From Glossina fuscipes (Eukaryota; Arthropoda; Insecta; Diptera; Glossinidae), in assembly GCF_014805625.2 (NCBI RefSeq), contig NW_023998415.1, forward strand, positions 10,975,651-11,039,650: DNA of 64,000 bases. Reading direction: 5' to 3'. The notes below the pieces were generated by a model. That model saw nothing but the letters and a program-made list of their open reading frames with translations. It made no database searches and was not told the DNA's origin. A program made the translations under genes and the position numbers. This document shows positions 24,961 to 37,405 of this stretch, one piece after another; position 1 is the stretch's first letter, and each line of letters begins with the position of its first letter.

Positions 24961-26181
24961 CTTCGAATCAGATCAGTTCCCGTATAAGGCCTTATTTTAA
25001 AAACTTGATATAGGAATGATTGCAGGATGGTGTAGGTTAGGTAATGGTGGACGGCTATAATGGGATAATAGTGTTTTTATTGGTTTTAATCTAGGGAACC
25101 ACTGATTGTGATTGCTGACCGTCCTGAAGTTGTTTTCGAGTTAGTTCGGGAAGTTCTTCAAAATATACTTCTGGATCGAATTAACTTTGAGTCGTTTTTC
25201 CAATCCAGAAATTATTGTTCGGTCTACAAACTCCGGTAGAGCTCACAGACGTAGCTAACATTTGCCAAAAATGTTTATTGCAGTAAAATTTATTATTTTT
25301 AAACGTACCATCTCTTTGTCGACTTATTGCTAATAGACATCGCGGTAGTCATATTTTATAATCGTGTGTTCTACGCGATATATAAGAAACTATAGAATAA
25401 TTATGAAAATTTAGATGAAGTTCTCTCTATTGAAGTACGTATTAGGTATACAGTGCATTATTATTTAATGTGTTTTTCCAAAAAGAAATGCAATTAAGCC
25501 AAGGATGAATCTTTAATAAAATTTGAAATCCGGTCGTGAATTATCGCGAAATAGTTTTGAAGTGAACAATAGTGATAAATAGTTAAAATTTTGCATACGA
25601 AGTAACTGAGCGAGACTCCAATAAATACTCTTTTACGTTTTTTGTATAGAATAAGTATAATTATAATAATGTGTTTTAATGAAATGATGTCTTAATTATT
25701 ACAAAAATTGTTTGATTTAATTTATAAGTACTCTAAAGATGTTGTGGAATTCCTATAACAAATCCAGAAATATAAAACTTTTAGTTTATTTTTTGCTTAT
25801 CTATGGCATTTGCAGGTGCTTCAAATACTATAAATATCATATTTGCGATAGGAGAAGAAAACGCACGTTATGCAAAAGCATGTGACTAAAGTGTGTGATT
25901 AAAGTTGTTCTATCGCTTTTTACCTCTCTTTCTCTCTCTCTCAATATCTCTTTCTCCCTCTCTTTCTCTCACACACACACAAATCAAAAGAATGAATCTG
26001 TAATTACATACTGACATATTAAACGCTTAACCTTACATATATATAAAGTGCAATCACCTATTACAGCGTTACAATATATTACCGACATGCCAACTTCGCA
26101 TATCGATTCGTTCGTTAATCTTCGTTTAATTAACCTATCTAATCTTAAAAATGGAACGATAAAAATTTCACTTGAATTTTG

Positions 26182-26189
26182 TATATATA
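26182..26189 (+). promoter_or_regulatory. TATA box of the right gene
   Basis: TATATATA 87 nt before the ATG at 26276, mirroring the left arm. Confidence 0.6.
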
Positions 26190-26275
26190 TCTGCAAATTT
26201 TTTCGAATTAGACACAGTTAAATTTGTTATTGAATTCGCTAAACTTCATAGAAACTATTCCAAGGATACAAAAAC

Positions 26276-26639
26276 ATGAAGTCTGGTAGGCTATAAAAAT
26301 AAAAAATAAAAAAAAATTTTAAAGTATGACAATCAACTTAAATAATTAAATCATTTCTTAGGTATCTTTTGCTTATTATTGATGGTGATTGCCTTAAATT
26401 ATGCATTGTCTTGCAATCCTGACGGCAACAATAAGCCCGTTTGTAGCCAGGATAATTTGAATCAACCCATACGCAATTTCTGGGACCCGACTTGTTATTG
26501 GTTGTGCGGGAAGGCCGGCGAAGAGCCAATATGCGAGCGCTGCATGTCAAGTACAATGTTCGATTCTGCACAAGGGAAATGCATTCCATATTATGAATGG
26601 GAATGGACGCCACCCTGTCCATTTGCAGTACATAATTGA
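26276..26639 (+). CDS. secreted cysteine-rich CBM14-like peptide, right copy
   Basis: Same gene as the left-arm copy, in inverse orientation. Coding exons are 26276-26285 and 26362-26639, separated by a 76-nt phase-1 intron (26286-26361; GTAGGC...TTAG). The intron is 7 nt shorter than in the left copy because of A/T-run differences. The 95-residue product has a 20-residue signal peptide and six family cysteines (21, 31, 52, 64, 77, 89) plus the extra pair 48 and 61. The second-exon protein is identical to the left copy. The extra cysteines sit in WDPTCYWLC and EPICERC and could form a fourth disulphide. Role: probably an extracellular, possibly chitin-interacting peptide. This is inferred from the aromatic-rich CBM14-like pattern, not demonstrated. 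TATA box and polyadenylation signal are intact, so both copies look functional. Confidence 0.85.
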
Positions 26640-26780
26640 GAAAAAATGATGAGTTTTTAATTAATTACTTTTTAAAAATTACATAAATTTGCTGTTGTTT
26701 TCAATGAGCGCTGCTCTTTAGCAATTAAAATTTACTTTAAATAGTGTATAGTTATATTAATAACAACTGTTTCCTTTTTT

Positions 26781-26786
26781 AATAAA
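26781..26786 (+). other. polyadenylation signal of the right gene
   Basis: AATAAA 141 nt after the stop codon. A weaker ATTAAA lies at 26724-26729. The arm ends 22 bp after AATAAA. Confidence 0.6.
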
Positions 26787-26787
26787 A

Positions 26788-26803
26788 CCGGCCCGGGGGC
26801 CCG
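26788..26803. other. 16-bp all-GC block at the outer edge of the right arm
   Basis: CCGGCCCGGGGGCCCG, the exact reverse complement of 15861-15876, directly between the AATAAA and the outer breakpoint. Confidence 0.9.
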
Positions 26804-26808
26804 TAATA

Positions 26809-27158
26809 TATCATTATCATTATCATTAAATTCAAATGTAGTCTATAAAATAATTGAGAAAAAAAAAAAAAAAAAAAAAAAACAAAATTAAAGCAAAACA
26901 ATGCAAATGCTAGCTAGCAGACAAATCGAAATCAACATAACGATATATTAAACACTTTGATATGAGACATTTACTCAGTCATGCGTCTATTCTTCTCTCT
27001 TTCGCTTCTTTCTCTACCATTCTCAATGTGTGCAGTGTGTTTCAACGCGGCAACAAAAACTAACCAACAAATTGGGCAAATTTCCAAAAGTAGTCTATGG
27101 CACACAGTGTGAGCCAAAAATTACATGTAATATCTACGAGATATGAGGTTGTGTATCT

Positions 27159-27192
<34 letters not shown>

Positions 27193-27413
27193 AAAAAGCC
27201 AACGAACGAACTGAATGTACAAAAGTTCAAGAATGAATTCAAATAATGAAGCAAACACTACATTCACAAAAAAAAAAAATGTAACAACAACAACAACAAA
27301 AACAGAAAAATTCATGAATGAATGAATGTCACGAGACAGCGACAACATATTGCAGAAAATCTTTATAGACAAAAATTACATAAAAGCATATACGTATAAA
27401 TATCTACAAATAT

Positions 27414-27454
<41 letters not shown>

Positions 27455-29199
27455 CACTTTTATGTTAGTAATCATGTGCTGATGCTGCAACTGTTAATGT
27501 TTTGTATATGAGATTTTAGTATAATTTAAGTACACGAAAGCATCGAAACACATTACTTTAAGAGACCGTCGAGTTGCTTCAATACAAAAGTTTGTATTCG
27601 TCTATGTGGACATGATATAGCTTATCATCATCATTATCATCATCATCATAGATCAATATTTTATCTCCATCATCTCTGTAAACGTGCGATACATTATTCC
27701 TGTACGATTTATAAAATGAAAGTTAAGTAGAATAGATTTCGGTGTTTTCGATATATGTATATATATATATATATATTAGGCAAATTCTGATAATTTGAAA
27801 GCGTCGACCACTTATGAAAAAAATAATAATAATAGTATTCTTCTTCAAGATATTTCGCTCCTCAGAAACGAGTTAAACGGGAAATATATTGAAAAGTTTT
27901 AATACAGAGTCACTATGATCTGTAAAAATCTGTATGATTCAAATCATTTATATTAAACTTTTCATTTGTTGATCAAAAATATATAACTTTTGTGTGATAT
28001 GTGTCGCTAACTATATCGTTCGAGTAAAACATTATTCGAGATTGATTTAAATACATGTAGGGTGTGTATTCGTTTTTTTAGTTTATTTTCTTTTTCTCGC
28101 TTAAAGTTAGTACTAAACTTCATCATATGAATGATGTCAGTTATAATGAAAACAAATGTGAATATTAATCTGAACTCATGCATACATATGGACATAAAAC
28201 AATTAAAAATAAAAAATATTTGCGAGTGCTGAGTCACTTTTGTCTTTTACTTTTGACGTCCATAGTGATGATGATGATGATGATGATGATGATGACGACG
28301 ATCACCATAATGTTTATGTTTAGGAAAAGCGAAAAATGATTTCTTGGCATTTTATTGGTTGGCTTGAGTTGATGAGATCTGTTCCAGTTTTATGGTTTTG
28401 TGACTTCATATTCGCTATATTTATGTATATGAAAATATATTTATTTGGTTCATTGCTTCGGTTAGCTGTTGTTGTTTGCATTCAAAACAAAATTTATTTT
28501 TTATTTTCTTTTCTGTTTTCAGTCTTGCTTTTCCGCCGAATTTTTATTTAATTGCAGCTGAAGTATGACAATCATAATAATTTTAATATTTCTGTTCTGT
28601 TGTTGCCTTAAGAGATCCTACATAGATGTCTATAGAAGTTTAAAGCGGACTCGCGCAGTGATACTGCAACCATATGCTGTCCGATAGCACACGAGATGAG
28701 AGTTCGTCAGTAATTGTCACGGGGCTGATAAACCTTTGTACGCCAAAGGGAGATATACGACATATATAGATGATATATTCCCCTTCTGTCCTATAAAGTA
28801 TATAAATAAATGTGTCTGATTTTTATTGTTTAGTTTTAGTCTTTAGTTTCCTTTTATTTGAAATTAAACGCGTTTGGTTTTTTTAAACGAAGAAGCAATG
28901 TTTCGACCAAATTGGAATTCGAGAGCCTCGTTTTTGCGATCGGAAGAATGTTTGGCGCGGATGTTACGCAGATGGGTAGACAAATATATGGACATGCTCG
29001 ATCGACGGTTTAAAAACAATCGAGAATATCTATAGTCTGTGGGGTCTCTATGGGTTCTTTGTGGACATTGGACGTTTTAATAAATTGAATATGCCTCGAT
29101 TCAGATATAAATATAGCTGCATCTAGTCCCGCTTCTCTTTCATCTTTCGCTCTCTTTTGCGTTACCCTACAATTTTTGTTACACTGGGTATATAGTAAG
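26809..29199. other. noncoding, repeat-rich stretch
   Basis: Poly-A 26862-26882, poly-T 27159-27180 joined to (GT)n, (CAA)n near 27285-27300, (TA)n at 27420-27451 and 27757-27776, and (GAT)n at 28266-28293. No gene is supported. The segment 28620-29170 has somewhat higher GC and phrases such as GTTACCCTACAAT also seen near 40483. It could be an unrecognised transposon relic. Confidence 0.45.
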
Positions 29200-29560
29200 T
29201 TTGTGCGGCTGCATGCACCACCCAGAAGAATTTAAGATAGACTCAGCTTTTATTATACCGAACAATTCATGTTCATTTTTGAAATCGATTAAGCTTATCC
29301 GCCTGTCTAACGCCTAACGACATATTTATGCTTTCAATCTACAGATCGGTGTCTATGAGATATTTTGCTGGAATTTAGTATATGCACGTGTTTTCCGCTT
29401 ACGGATGGCTTTATTTAGCATGGACCGGATCGCATTGTTCTTACGACTGCGCTATTTTGGCAAAAATTTTTTCATGAAAAAAATTAACGAACACGAAAAT
29501 TCCTGGGCAAAAATGTCGAGTAATAGTATTTCGGCGTAATAAAATGATGTAAACGATTTG
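29200..29560. repeat. dispersed repeat relic (related to 8655 and 2855)
   Basis: Contains AAGATAGACTCAGCTTTTAT (compare 8735), ATCGATTAAGCTTATCCGCC and CTGTCTAAC in place of the mini-me (GTCY) tract, and GGACCGGATCGCATTG (compare 8930). It is noncoding and strongly diverged. Confidence 0.45.
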
Positions 29561-29807
29561 GAGCAGCTGATGTCATTTATGGAGTCCACTTTCATACAAT
29601 CGAAAAAACGCCTTTATAAGGCAACAAAGTCTAAATATTATTTACCTTATGACGAAAATAAGGTGAAAAAAAATAACGTTTTTCACAAGAAAATTAATTT
29701 CGCTAAATTAGGGCGAAATCAATTCATCATGTTTTGGGCGTCATGTTAAAACGAGAGGTCATGTTGAAAAATAATTTTTACTTTCGAATATCTTTGCTGA
29801 GAAGAGT

Positions 29808-29813
29808 TTTATT
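29808..29813 (-). other. polyadenylation signal of the third gene
   Basis: AATAAA on the minus strand, about 40 nt after the stop at 29852. Confidence 0.6.
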
Positions 29814-29851
29814 TTTCTGAATAAAATCTCACATTGGTTTGAAAAATCTCT

Positions 29852-30195
29852 TTAAGCTTTTTCCGGACAAGGAGGAGTCCAAACCCATTCACCCAGTGGT
29901 ATGCAATCCGCTTTGTCAGAGCTGAATAACAAACCGTCATCACAGCGCTTGTTTTCTGGTTCACCGGTGGCGTTCTCGCATTCCCAATAATGCGTAGGAT
30001 CCCAGAAATTGCGTTGTTTGACATTCACATTTGAAGAGTTGCATTCGGGTTTGCCATCGCCATCAGGATTACAGGCCAAAACGCAACTTAAGGCAACGGC
30101 CAAGCAAACAATCAAACAAAATGCTAGAATTTTAATTATCCGAGAAAATTAAATTTGATCTTCACTGCCTTCGCATGATATTTACCAGCTTTCAT
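29852..30195 (-). CDS. secreted cysteine-rich CBM14-like peptide, diverged paralogue
   Basis: Third member of the family, outside the inverted repeat. Coding exons are 30195-30186 (ATGAAAGCTG) and 30123-29852. The 62-nt phase-1 intron (30185-30124) begins GTAAAT and ends CTAG. Splicing gives 93 residues. The signal peptide is MKAAFCLIVCLAVALSCVLA, and the mature chain starts at Cys21. The six cysteines have the same spacing (x9, x20, x11, x12, x11) as the arm copies. Conserved blocks are NPDG, RNFWDPTHYWEC, a short F-containing loop, CIP and EWVWTPPC. His48 and Asn61 stand where the arm copies have the extra cysteines, so this looks like the ancestral state. N-glycosylation sequons occur at residues 32 (NSS) and 54 (NAT). 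It resembles a peritrophin-A/CBM14 domain, but the first two intervals differ from the textbook pattern. Another small secreted family with the same fold is possible. Promoter and 3' signal are present. Confidence 0.87.
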
Positions 30196-30283
30196 ATTTT
30201 TGTTTATAGGCTTCGGTACGACTTCAGTAATGATCTTTATGAAAGTAAATCACAAACTTTCTGATTTTGAAGATTGCAGTCGG

Positions 30284-30291
30284 TATTTATA
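30284..30291 (-). promoter_or_regulatory. TATA box of the third gene
   Basis: TATAAATA on the minus strand, 89 nt before the ATG at 30195, the same spacing as in the arm copies. Confidence 0.65.
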
Positions 30292-31521
30292 ATGAAATAG
30301 TGGACCAATTGTGAAATTATTTCAAATAATTAGTTGGAAACTTTTAATAAAAACACTTGTAATATATTTTACGTTTACATTACAACATTATTCAATATGG
30401 GGCCCAGTTAGTTAAATTTAACAAGGGAAAAAAAAATGTTTGGAGAACAAAGATAAACGAGAAAATGTATTAGAATCAGTTATGACCGAATCTTTTATAC
30501 CTATTCCAATTTTTATATTAATATGAACAAAATAAAAAAAATAAAATTAAGATGACTTTGATGATGCTATTCTCTCTATCTTTCTGCGTGTACCCTTGGA
30601 TGACTCATGGAATATATATGAAAATTTGTATCGCAAAACCCAGTTATATATTCAAGTTTATAAGCAATGAGCGAACAATCCCGTCTTCTTTTGTGTGTAT
30701 TGTGGACTTGGCCGTCCATTGATTTGATCCATTTTCTATATCGATCTGCATACAAGAATTTCCGGATTTGAAGGCGATATATTAATTTTTACGACCGGCT
30801 GAACATATACGGCAGACAAACGGGCAAATCAATTCACAGATCAATTCACAATAATATCTGTGCATTTTATATTGTCTGTCAAGTTTCGTTATGAGTGGGG
30901 TAAACGTTATCACAAAATGATTGTACTCCTACTTTGCGTCGATTGATATAAAAATAAATTAAAGTGTGATCTTGAAGTTTAGTACACAATAGATAAGAGA
31001 TTGGAAAATTAAAGCGATAATGTGAACAACACTGAAGAGATAGGAAGCGTTAAATAAAAAAAAATTAATATTAAAATAATAATAAGTCAAGTCTTGGGGA
31101 GACTTGTGGGTTGTCATCATTTTTATTGAAAGTGATAGGAACGTTTTAGATCAAACAAATTTTTGTATATGGCTATAAAATCATAGTTCTTAAGTTAGTT
31201 AAAATTTTTTTTTTTTTTTTTTTTTTTAGTTTCTTAGATATTAAGCCCATTTCCATATCAATAATGGTGAGCTACAAACTGAATTGCTCCTAATAGCATT
31301 AAACTTTTCGACTAACGTGGCTAAAGTGATGTCTGCGAGGTCTAACGTTTGTCAAGAGCGCACATATCATAAAATTTTTAATTCGCATTAAATTATAAAG
31401 TTAGTACGTTATTGTGTTGCTTTCTCGGATACAAAAGTTAATCAAAAATTTGTAAGTGTTTCTACTTCCATATAAGTACTTTAGTAAATAAAAAACTAAC
31501 GCACACAACATATATAAAATG

Positions 31522-31559
<38 letters not shown>

Positions 31560-32956
31560 TATGTCTGTGGTTCTTGTCGCGATAAATATACTCGTACATC
31601 CAATTAGTTTCAACAAAAGAGTTCAATTTCACTTCCAATTCGATTGATTGCACACGTATCGAACGGGATCGCATACAGTTTTATAGGCTTTCGTTGACAA
31701 TCGCAATCATACTTTTAATTTGCTTTTTACCGCCCAAAAAGCCCGAAAAAAGGAAGAGATTTTATTTATTCATTTTTTTTATTTTTTATTTATTTTTTTT
31801 TTTTTTCGTCTTCCACAATAGAGAGACATTTGTGCCCAGCAATGTATTTGTCGTTATTATTGTCGTTACGTGTGTGTGCTCGACTATCTTTAAATTGAAA
31901 TCTATTTCAGTGATGAAGTCACATTTGAATTGCAAAAATACATAAAACGAAACAACAACAACAACAACCGTAAAAAAAAAAGAAAAAACAAAAAAAAAAA
32001 GGAGAAAAATTAGACAAAGAAAAAACGCTTCACGAAAATGTATGCGGTTTATGTTGCACGTTAAACTAGCACCACGTAACGATGGAACACTTTAATGCTG
32101 GACTCATCGGATGGATTGGCCAATTGGCCAAGTCAATACTATAACGAATATTAGAAAGCAATTGTGTATCATCTAATCTGATCGGTATCAAGATTTTTCG
32201 ATGATCGTAAATATCTCTATTTTGATATGCAAAGGCTTTGGTCGGCATTTTATTATAAATTTTTGCAAAGGAAATATTTAAAAATTAACAAAATGATTGA
32301 GAAACATAGAATAATGACTTAAGGATAAGTCTATGTAAGCAAGTAAATCGAGTCAACCAGGAAAAGGTATTTGAAGATGTTGCAACAAGCAAACATTTGC
32401 TAATAAAAGTTGATATCTTGTCACCAAATCTTAACAACAAATTTTTTGTTGTTTCTCCGCTTATATTATGCTTATAAGACAACGACATAAGCGCAAACGA
32501 TGAGTATTGCGGTAGCAACACGTATTTGATATTATTGTCCAGATAATTGTTATGTTCATTTGGTATTCTTGAACTTGTTACTGGGGAGCACGAAACGGAA
32601 AAGCAACGAAAAATATTTACGCTATGTACCACAGTAGGGTAAAAATTTTAGTAAAATGCGTGTCAGCTGTTTTTCTTTTCTTTTCTTTTCTTCTTTTTTT
32701 TTTCTTTTTTTTTTGTTTAAAGAACCGAGTATACCGCGATAAATTCGATTTATAGGCATATTTTGAGAGAACAAACCTTTTCTTACATATATCATTATTT
32801 AGATTTAATTATTTCTGTATATGATTCATGTCAAGTTTAACTTTTCTTATATCGATTGTTTTCCTCGTTATGTCAAACGTTATGTCGTCTTGTTGAGTCT
32901 TGTTCTGACTCGGAAATCCAACGAGTTTCTCCTTTAAGTCTATTATTATCTATCTA
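30292..32956. other. noncoding stretch
   Basis: Poly-T 31206-31228, (TA)n 31528-31553, poly-T near 31790-31806, (CAA)n near 31950-31966 and A-rich tract 31970-32030. The section 30690-30990 contains mini-me-like phrases (CAGACAAACGGGC, ATCAATTCACA). No gene is supported. Confidence 0.45.
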
Positions 32957-33154
32957 TCCGCTTGAGTGGTCGACTAGGCAAGAGTCTCGACTAGCAACTC
33001 AATGATCGTGGGTTCAAATTTCAAGTGCGGTAGAGTTATTAAAAATAAAGTCAAAAAGCCTTAAACGCTAGTGCTTTAAGACTTTATTTAGAGTCTTACA
33101 ATTTATTCTCTGGCTAAATGTATAATAATAATAGTAATAATAATAATAATAATA
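32957..33154 (+). mobile_element. tRNA-derived SINE, copy 2
   Basis: Same family as 22478: head TCCGCTTGAGTGGTCGACTAGG, B-box-like GGGTTCAAATTTC, body CTAGTGCTTTAAGACTTTAT and TTTATTCTCTGG, then an (AAT)n tail. It is more diverged than the other copies, with a mutated B box. I could not define a target duplication because both flanks are AT-rich. Confidence 0.85.
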
Positions 33155-34528
33155 TTTAATATAATAAAAGAACTTCTTTCAGATTACGATGCGTTTAAAG
33201 AAAATTCAAATGAATTCTTAAATTGACCTGAAATGAATGACACGTATTTAGGCATATGTGTAAGTCCAGACTTTATTTTTTTTTTTTCATTTTTAATGAA
33301 ACGCTGGACTCTGAGCCATGATTTCTCGGCAAAAGGTTTACGATAATATATATACAATATATAGATTGGATATGGCATCGCGTACAAGGCATTAGGTCGC
33401 CGCAAGATATCCTAAATATCCATTGAGTTAATTTTTTAAATTAAATCTAGAGCAAAAAAAAAATTGCAAAAAATATTATTGAACGAACAAACTGATATAT
33501 GTGCCTATGAATCAATCATATATGCACTCTAATGGCATTTTTATAAAAAAGTTGAATATTTTTTTTAAACTTTAATATTATTAGGCTGATCATTGAATCA
33601 TAAGCCAAGTAACGCTTAATAACAACGTTTCCATTGTCCGAAAGAATGAAGAGAGCAAAAACAAAGAAACCAACAAAGCCCTGTTAAAGGAGTATCGAAG
33701 GACTACAATGAAAAATAATATATTCCAGGTATACATGTGCGTTTGTTTAATCAACAAACAATTCATCATGGCAATTGGACAAATTGTTATAAAAGAAATC
33801 AAACAATTAAAAGAGGAAGATAAAAACAAACAAACAAAATGAAATTTTTTTTTTTTTACTTCTTTCTCGATAGTCATGCACATCCCTATGCATGTAATGT
33901 TTGCTTTGTGTCTAGCTACACGCATACATACTTAAAAGTAAATTAATCTAACATGAATTTTTCAATTTCAAGGAAAAAAGAAAACAAATAAAAAAAAAAA
34001 AGAAATAAATATAAAAAAAAGAAATAAATAAAAATAAAAAGGAAAAGGAAAAACAACAAATGCTGAGAAAGACATTTTGCTATTGTGTATTTTATTTACA
34101 TTTAAATATAACATTTCGTAAAATCACCGAAAAAAAGGCCAACGTCTAAAGGAAACCAGCTAGCTATATAAATAATATAGAATGAAGGGAAGAACGAACG
34201 AACGAACGAACGAAAAAAAACTCAATTTCGGTAACGTATGTTCGAATATTTACTAACACTCCTTTCTATCGAATTGCTGCTCTTGTCGTCGCTTCACAAA
34301 AGGACAACACAACGCAGATGCCTACTGCGCCTCATACAGTTTAAAGAGCTGAGAAAAAGAAGAAAGCAAAGCAACGCAGACCTAAAAACTGAAAATTGCC
34401 TGCCTTCTCTATGCAATTTTACATTATTCGCTTTTTCTTTTTGTTATTTTTGTTGCTATTTTTTTTATTTATTTTTTTTTTTTTTTTGCGTAACAATTGA
34501 AATTTTAAAATGTATTTAACTATTGGAG

Positions 34529-34562
<34 letters not shown>

Positions 34563-37374
34563 ATCCCTCCTTTAGCTGTTTTCGTTATACATTCTCAAGG
34601 TACTACTGAGTATACAATTTTCTATTTGGTTTTAAATTTTTTTTGTTATTTTTTGTTATTTTTTTTTAACATTTTCCAGATGTATTCCTTTAAGTACTTC
34701 CTTTGGGCATTAAGAACCTTTTTATTCTTTATGCAGAACGATCTATTTTCCGCTGATTCGTTTTTATTTTTTGCTCAACGTTTACCTTACAGATAAGCAA
34801 TATTGTTGCTTTAGCTAATCGAAAGAATGAAATAGTTAATGGTATGGGTAGGCTTAATGGAGTAAATAGCTTTCATATGACAATGGCAGTGAAAGGAAAA
34901 AAGGATTAAAAGGACGAAAAAAATTATAAATTAAATTAAATCAGCAGTCGACTGCTAGTAAGTAACATTTCAATTTCAATGGTTTTCTCTTCTTTTCCTT
35001 TTTCCAAGTCAGATTAACGTTGTTAGGAATTATACCTAAGTTAACCGTAACACATACTGTACGCATCTCCTCTTGTAAACACAAATATGGGTAAATATAG
35101 GTTGAAATGTTGCTTTCTTATTTATATTGGTGCTCCGAAGCAAAGAAGATGGCGGGATTCATAGGAATCGTAAAACTAATGGAAGCCAACAAAAATCTTT
35201 TAGATCGCTGTACGAATTGCCCACACAATTAATGGAAATAAAAGAATCTATTAATAATATTTCTTATTATTTCAGATAAGGGCAAAAAATAAATCTATCT
35301 GGAAAATGAAAACAGTTTCCTCCTTTTTTGTAATTAGTCGAACGTCTTAAAGAATTGATCAATTATCATTCCGAACGTTTCATCCAACTTTTTTGTAATT
35401 CTCTGCATTACTAACTAAATAAAACTTTCGTTGAGTCGATTGCTTACCATTTTTTTGATTATTATTCAGATCAGAAAGAATAGGGAATATATATCAAGAA
35501 AAACTCTTCTTAATTTATATGTAATAGTATAGAGCAAATGCAGGTTATATACAACAAATAATTGACAATTTTTTTATTTATAATTAAAAAAATTATTTTT
35601 ATGATTTTAATTATTCTAATTATTTTAAATGTGCCCAAGGCAATAAAAGTCATCTTCGCTGTAATTTTCTTTTCCTCTCTTAGAATAAGAAGAAGTTATC
35701 AGAAGTAGCAACTCAGGCAAAGCCCCGTTGCTTACGCCAATATTTCATTCAATTGCAATTAGAGGTTACACGAAAGCATCCTTTTGCCTAAGCAAGGCTT
35801 GCGAATTTATCAGGCCCGCAGCTTTTTAACGAATACGCAGCCAATTAGAGCAACGCTTATGAACTCTTGAATTTTACAGCAGTGTGTCCACGGCATCACT
35901 GATCATTTTCATAACAACAGAGTTTTTTCTTTACTCTTGGACAACATATGAATTTGTAAAGTCGTCAGCATACTGGGCTTGGTCTCGAAAACGGAAAGAC
36001 CGATAACTTTCATATGATTGTTTCAATAATTATTATTATTGAAAATAGTAAAAAAATATCGCATGAAAGTGTTCAAAAAACTGATTCCATCTTTTCGATA
36101 AGAGAATTCGGATGACATGAAATTTTTATCCAAAAAAAATTATCAGGTTTGACGATGAAAACGTCAAAGATTCTACTTAAGAGCACAGCATCTGTCAATA
36201 GTTATCGAGCATTATCGAGTACTTCACACATAGCTTCTCATCGTTCAATTCATTCCAGTACGTCTGTCCATCTGTTGATGTTAAGCAGTTAAGTAGTAGT
36301 AAAACATATTCTAATGTATTAAAATTAAATTCTCTTTTAAATTCTCTTCTTCTTTTTCCTCTTTTTGTATTCGTATTCCACTAAGTTCGAATATCGATCA
36401 ATCAATCAATAGATTTGAAGGAGAGATTGCTCTACGATTATAAAGGCCACGTAAGCCAATATGTGTTAAGGTTCAAACGTGTTTTATTTTGTTTTTTCTC
36501 TTTTTTTAAATTTTTTTATAATTCTTTGTAACAATTATTCAATTTAAAAATATTGAAATTTTTCGTTTCCAGCTATTTGAACTGTCTGTGCCTAGGAGAA
36601 GGAAGGACGTAAATTATATAAAATTTTTCACGCAATTGTGTTCATTACTTCCACAGGATTTTTTGCATAAAAATCAATTAGAATCCAGTCGTTGGTTAGA
36701 TCATAAAAAGCGTTAAATTACCTGAACAAATTTATGATGAAAATATGCATAATTTATGCTGTAACTTTTTACAACACTTTAACGAGATATACCTCGCATC
36801 ACAGCAAGAGTGAGCAACAGTAACTAAAGCAACAACAACAATAATAATAACAGCAAAAACACAAAATATTACGACAACAACGTGTACAACTAATGCGACA
36901 TTAATGCTGCAACACGTCCCAACACAGAACAATTGCAAAAATATTTATGGTATGGACACTAAAAAAGGACGTCATTAGAAAGCAATAATTTACGTGAATA
37001 TGACAACAATAGCCACACACAGCACACATTTATATATCTCCATCTCTCCATAAAAAAAAAGAAGAGAAAAACAATAGAAAAGAAAAAATCTTTTATTAAA
37101 TTGTATCAGAATTTTCCTAAATTTTTACGAGTTTTTTTTTTTTTAAGTGTGTTTTGACAATGCGTGACTTTAAACCACAGACAGAGAATTATATTTAAAT
37201 GAATTTTTTTTTTTTTTTTTTTTTTTTTTTGGGTTTTCCAAACACTGAGCATTTCTTCTTACGGCACCGAAGAGCGTTAAGCCAAATTACATCAAGCAAG
37301 GCATAACCACAAAAAAAGGATCTGCCTTGAATTTTTCCATCATGAACAATTTTAAATAATTAAGCAACCGGTCT

Positions 37375-37405
<31 letters not shown>

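Larger units (their letters stand above)
24148..26808. repeat. right arm of the long inverted repeat
   Basis: 2661 bp, the reverse complement of 15856-19301 apart from scattered substitutions, the 116-bp stretch that is N in the left arm, and a 502-bp deletion corresponding to 18048-18549. Beyond 26808 the sequence (TATCATTATCATTATC) no longer matches the left side, where mariner fragment A is found. Confidence 0.95.
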
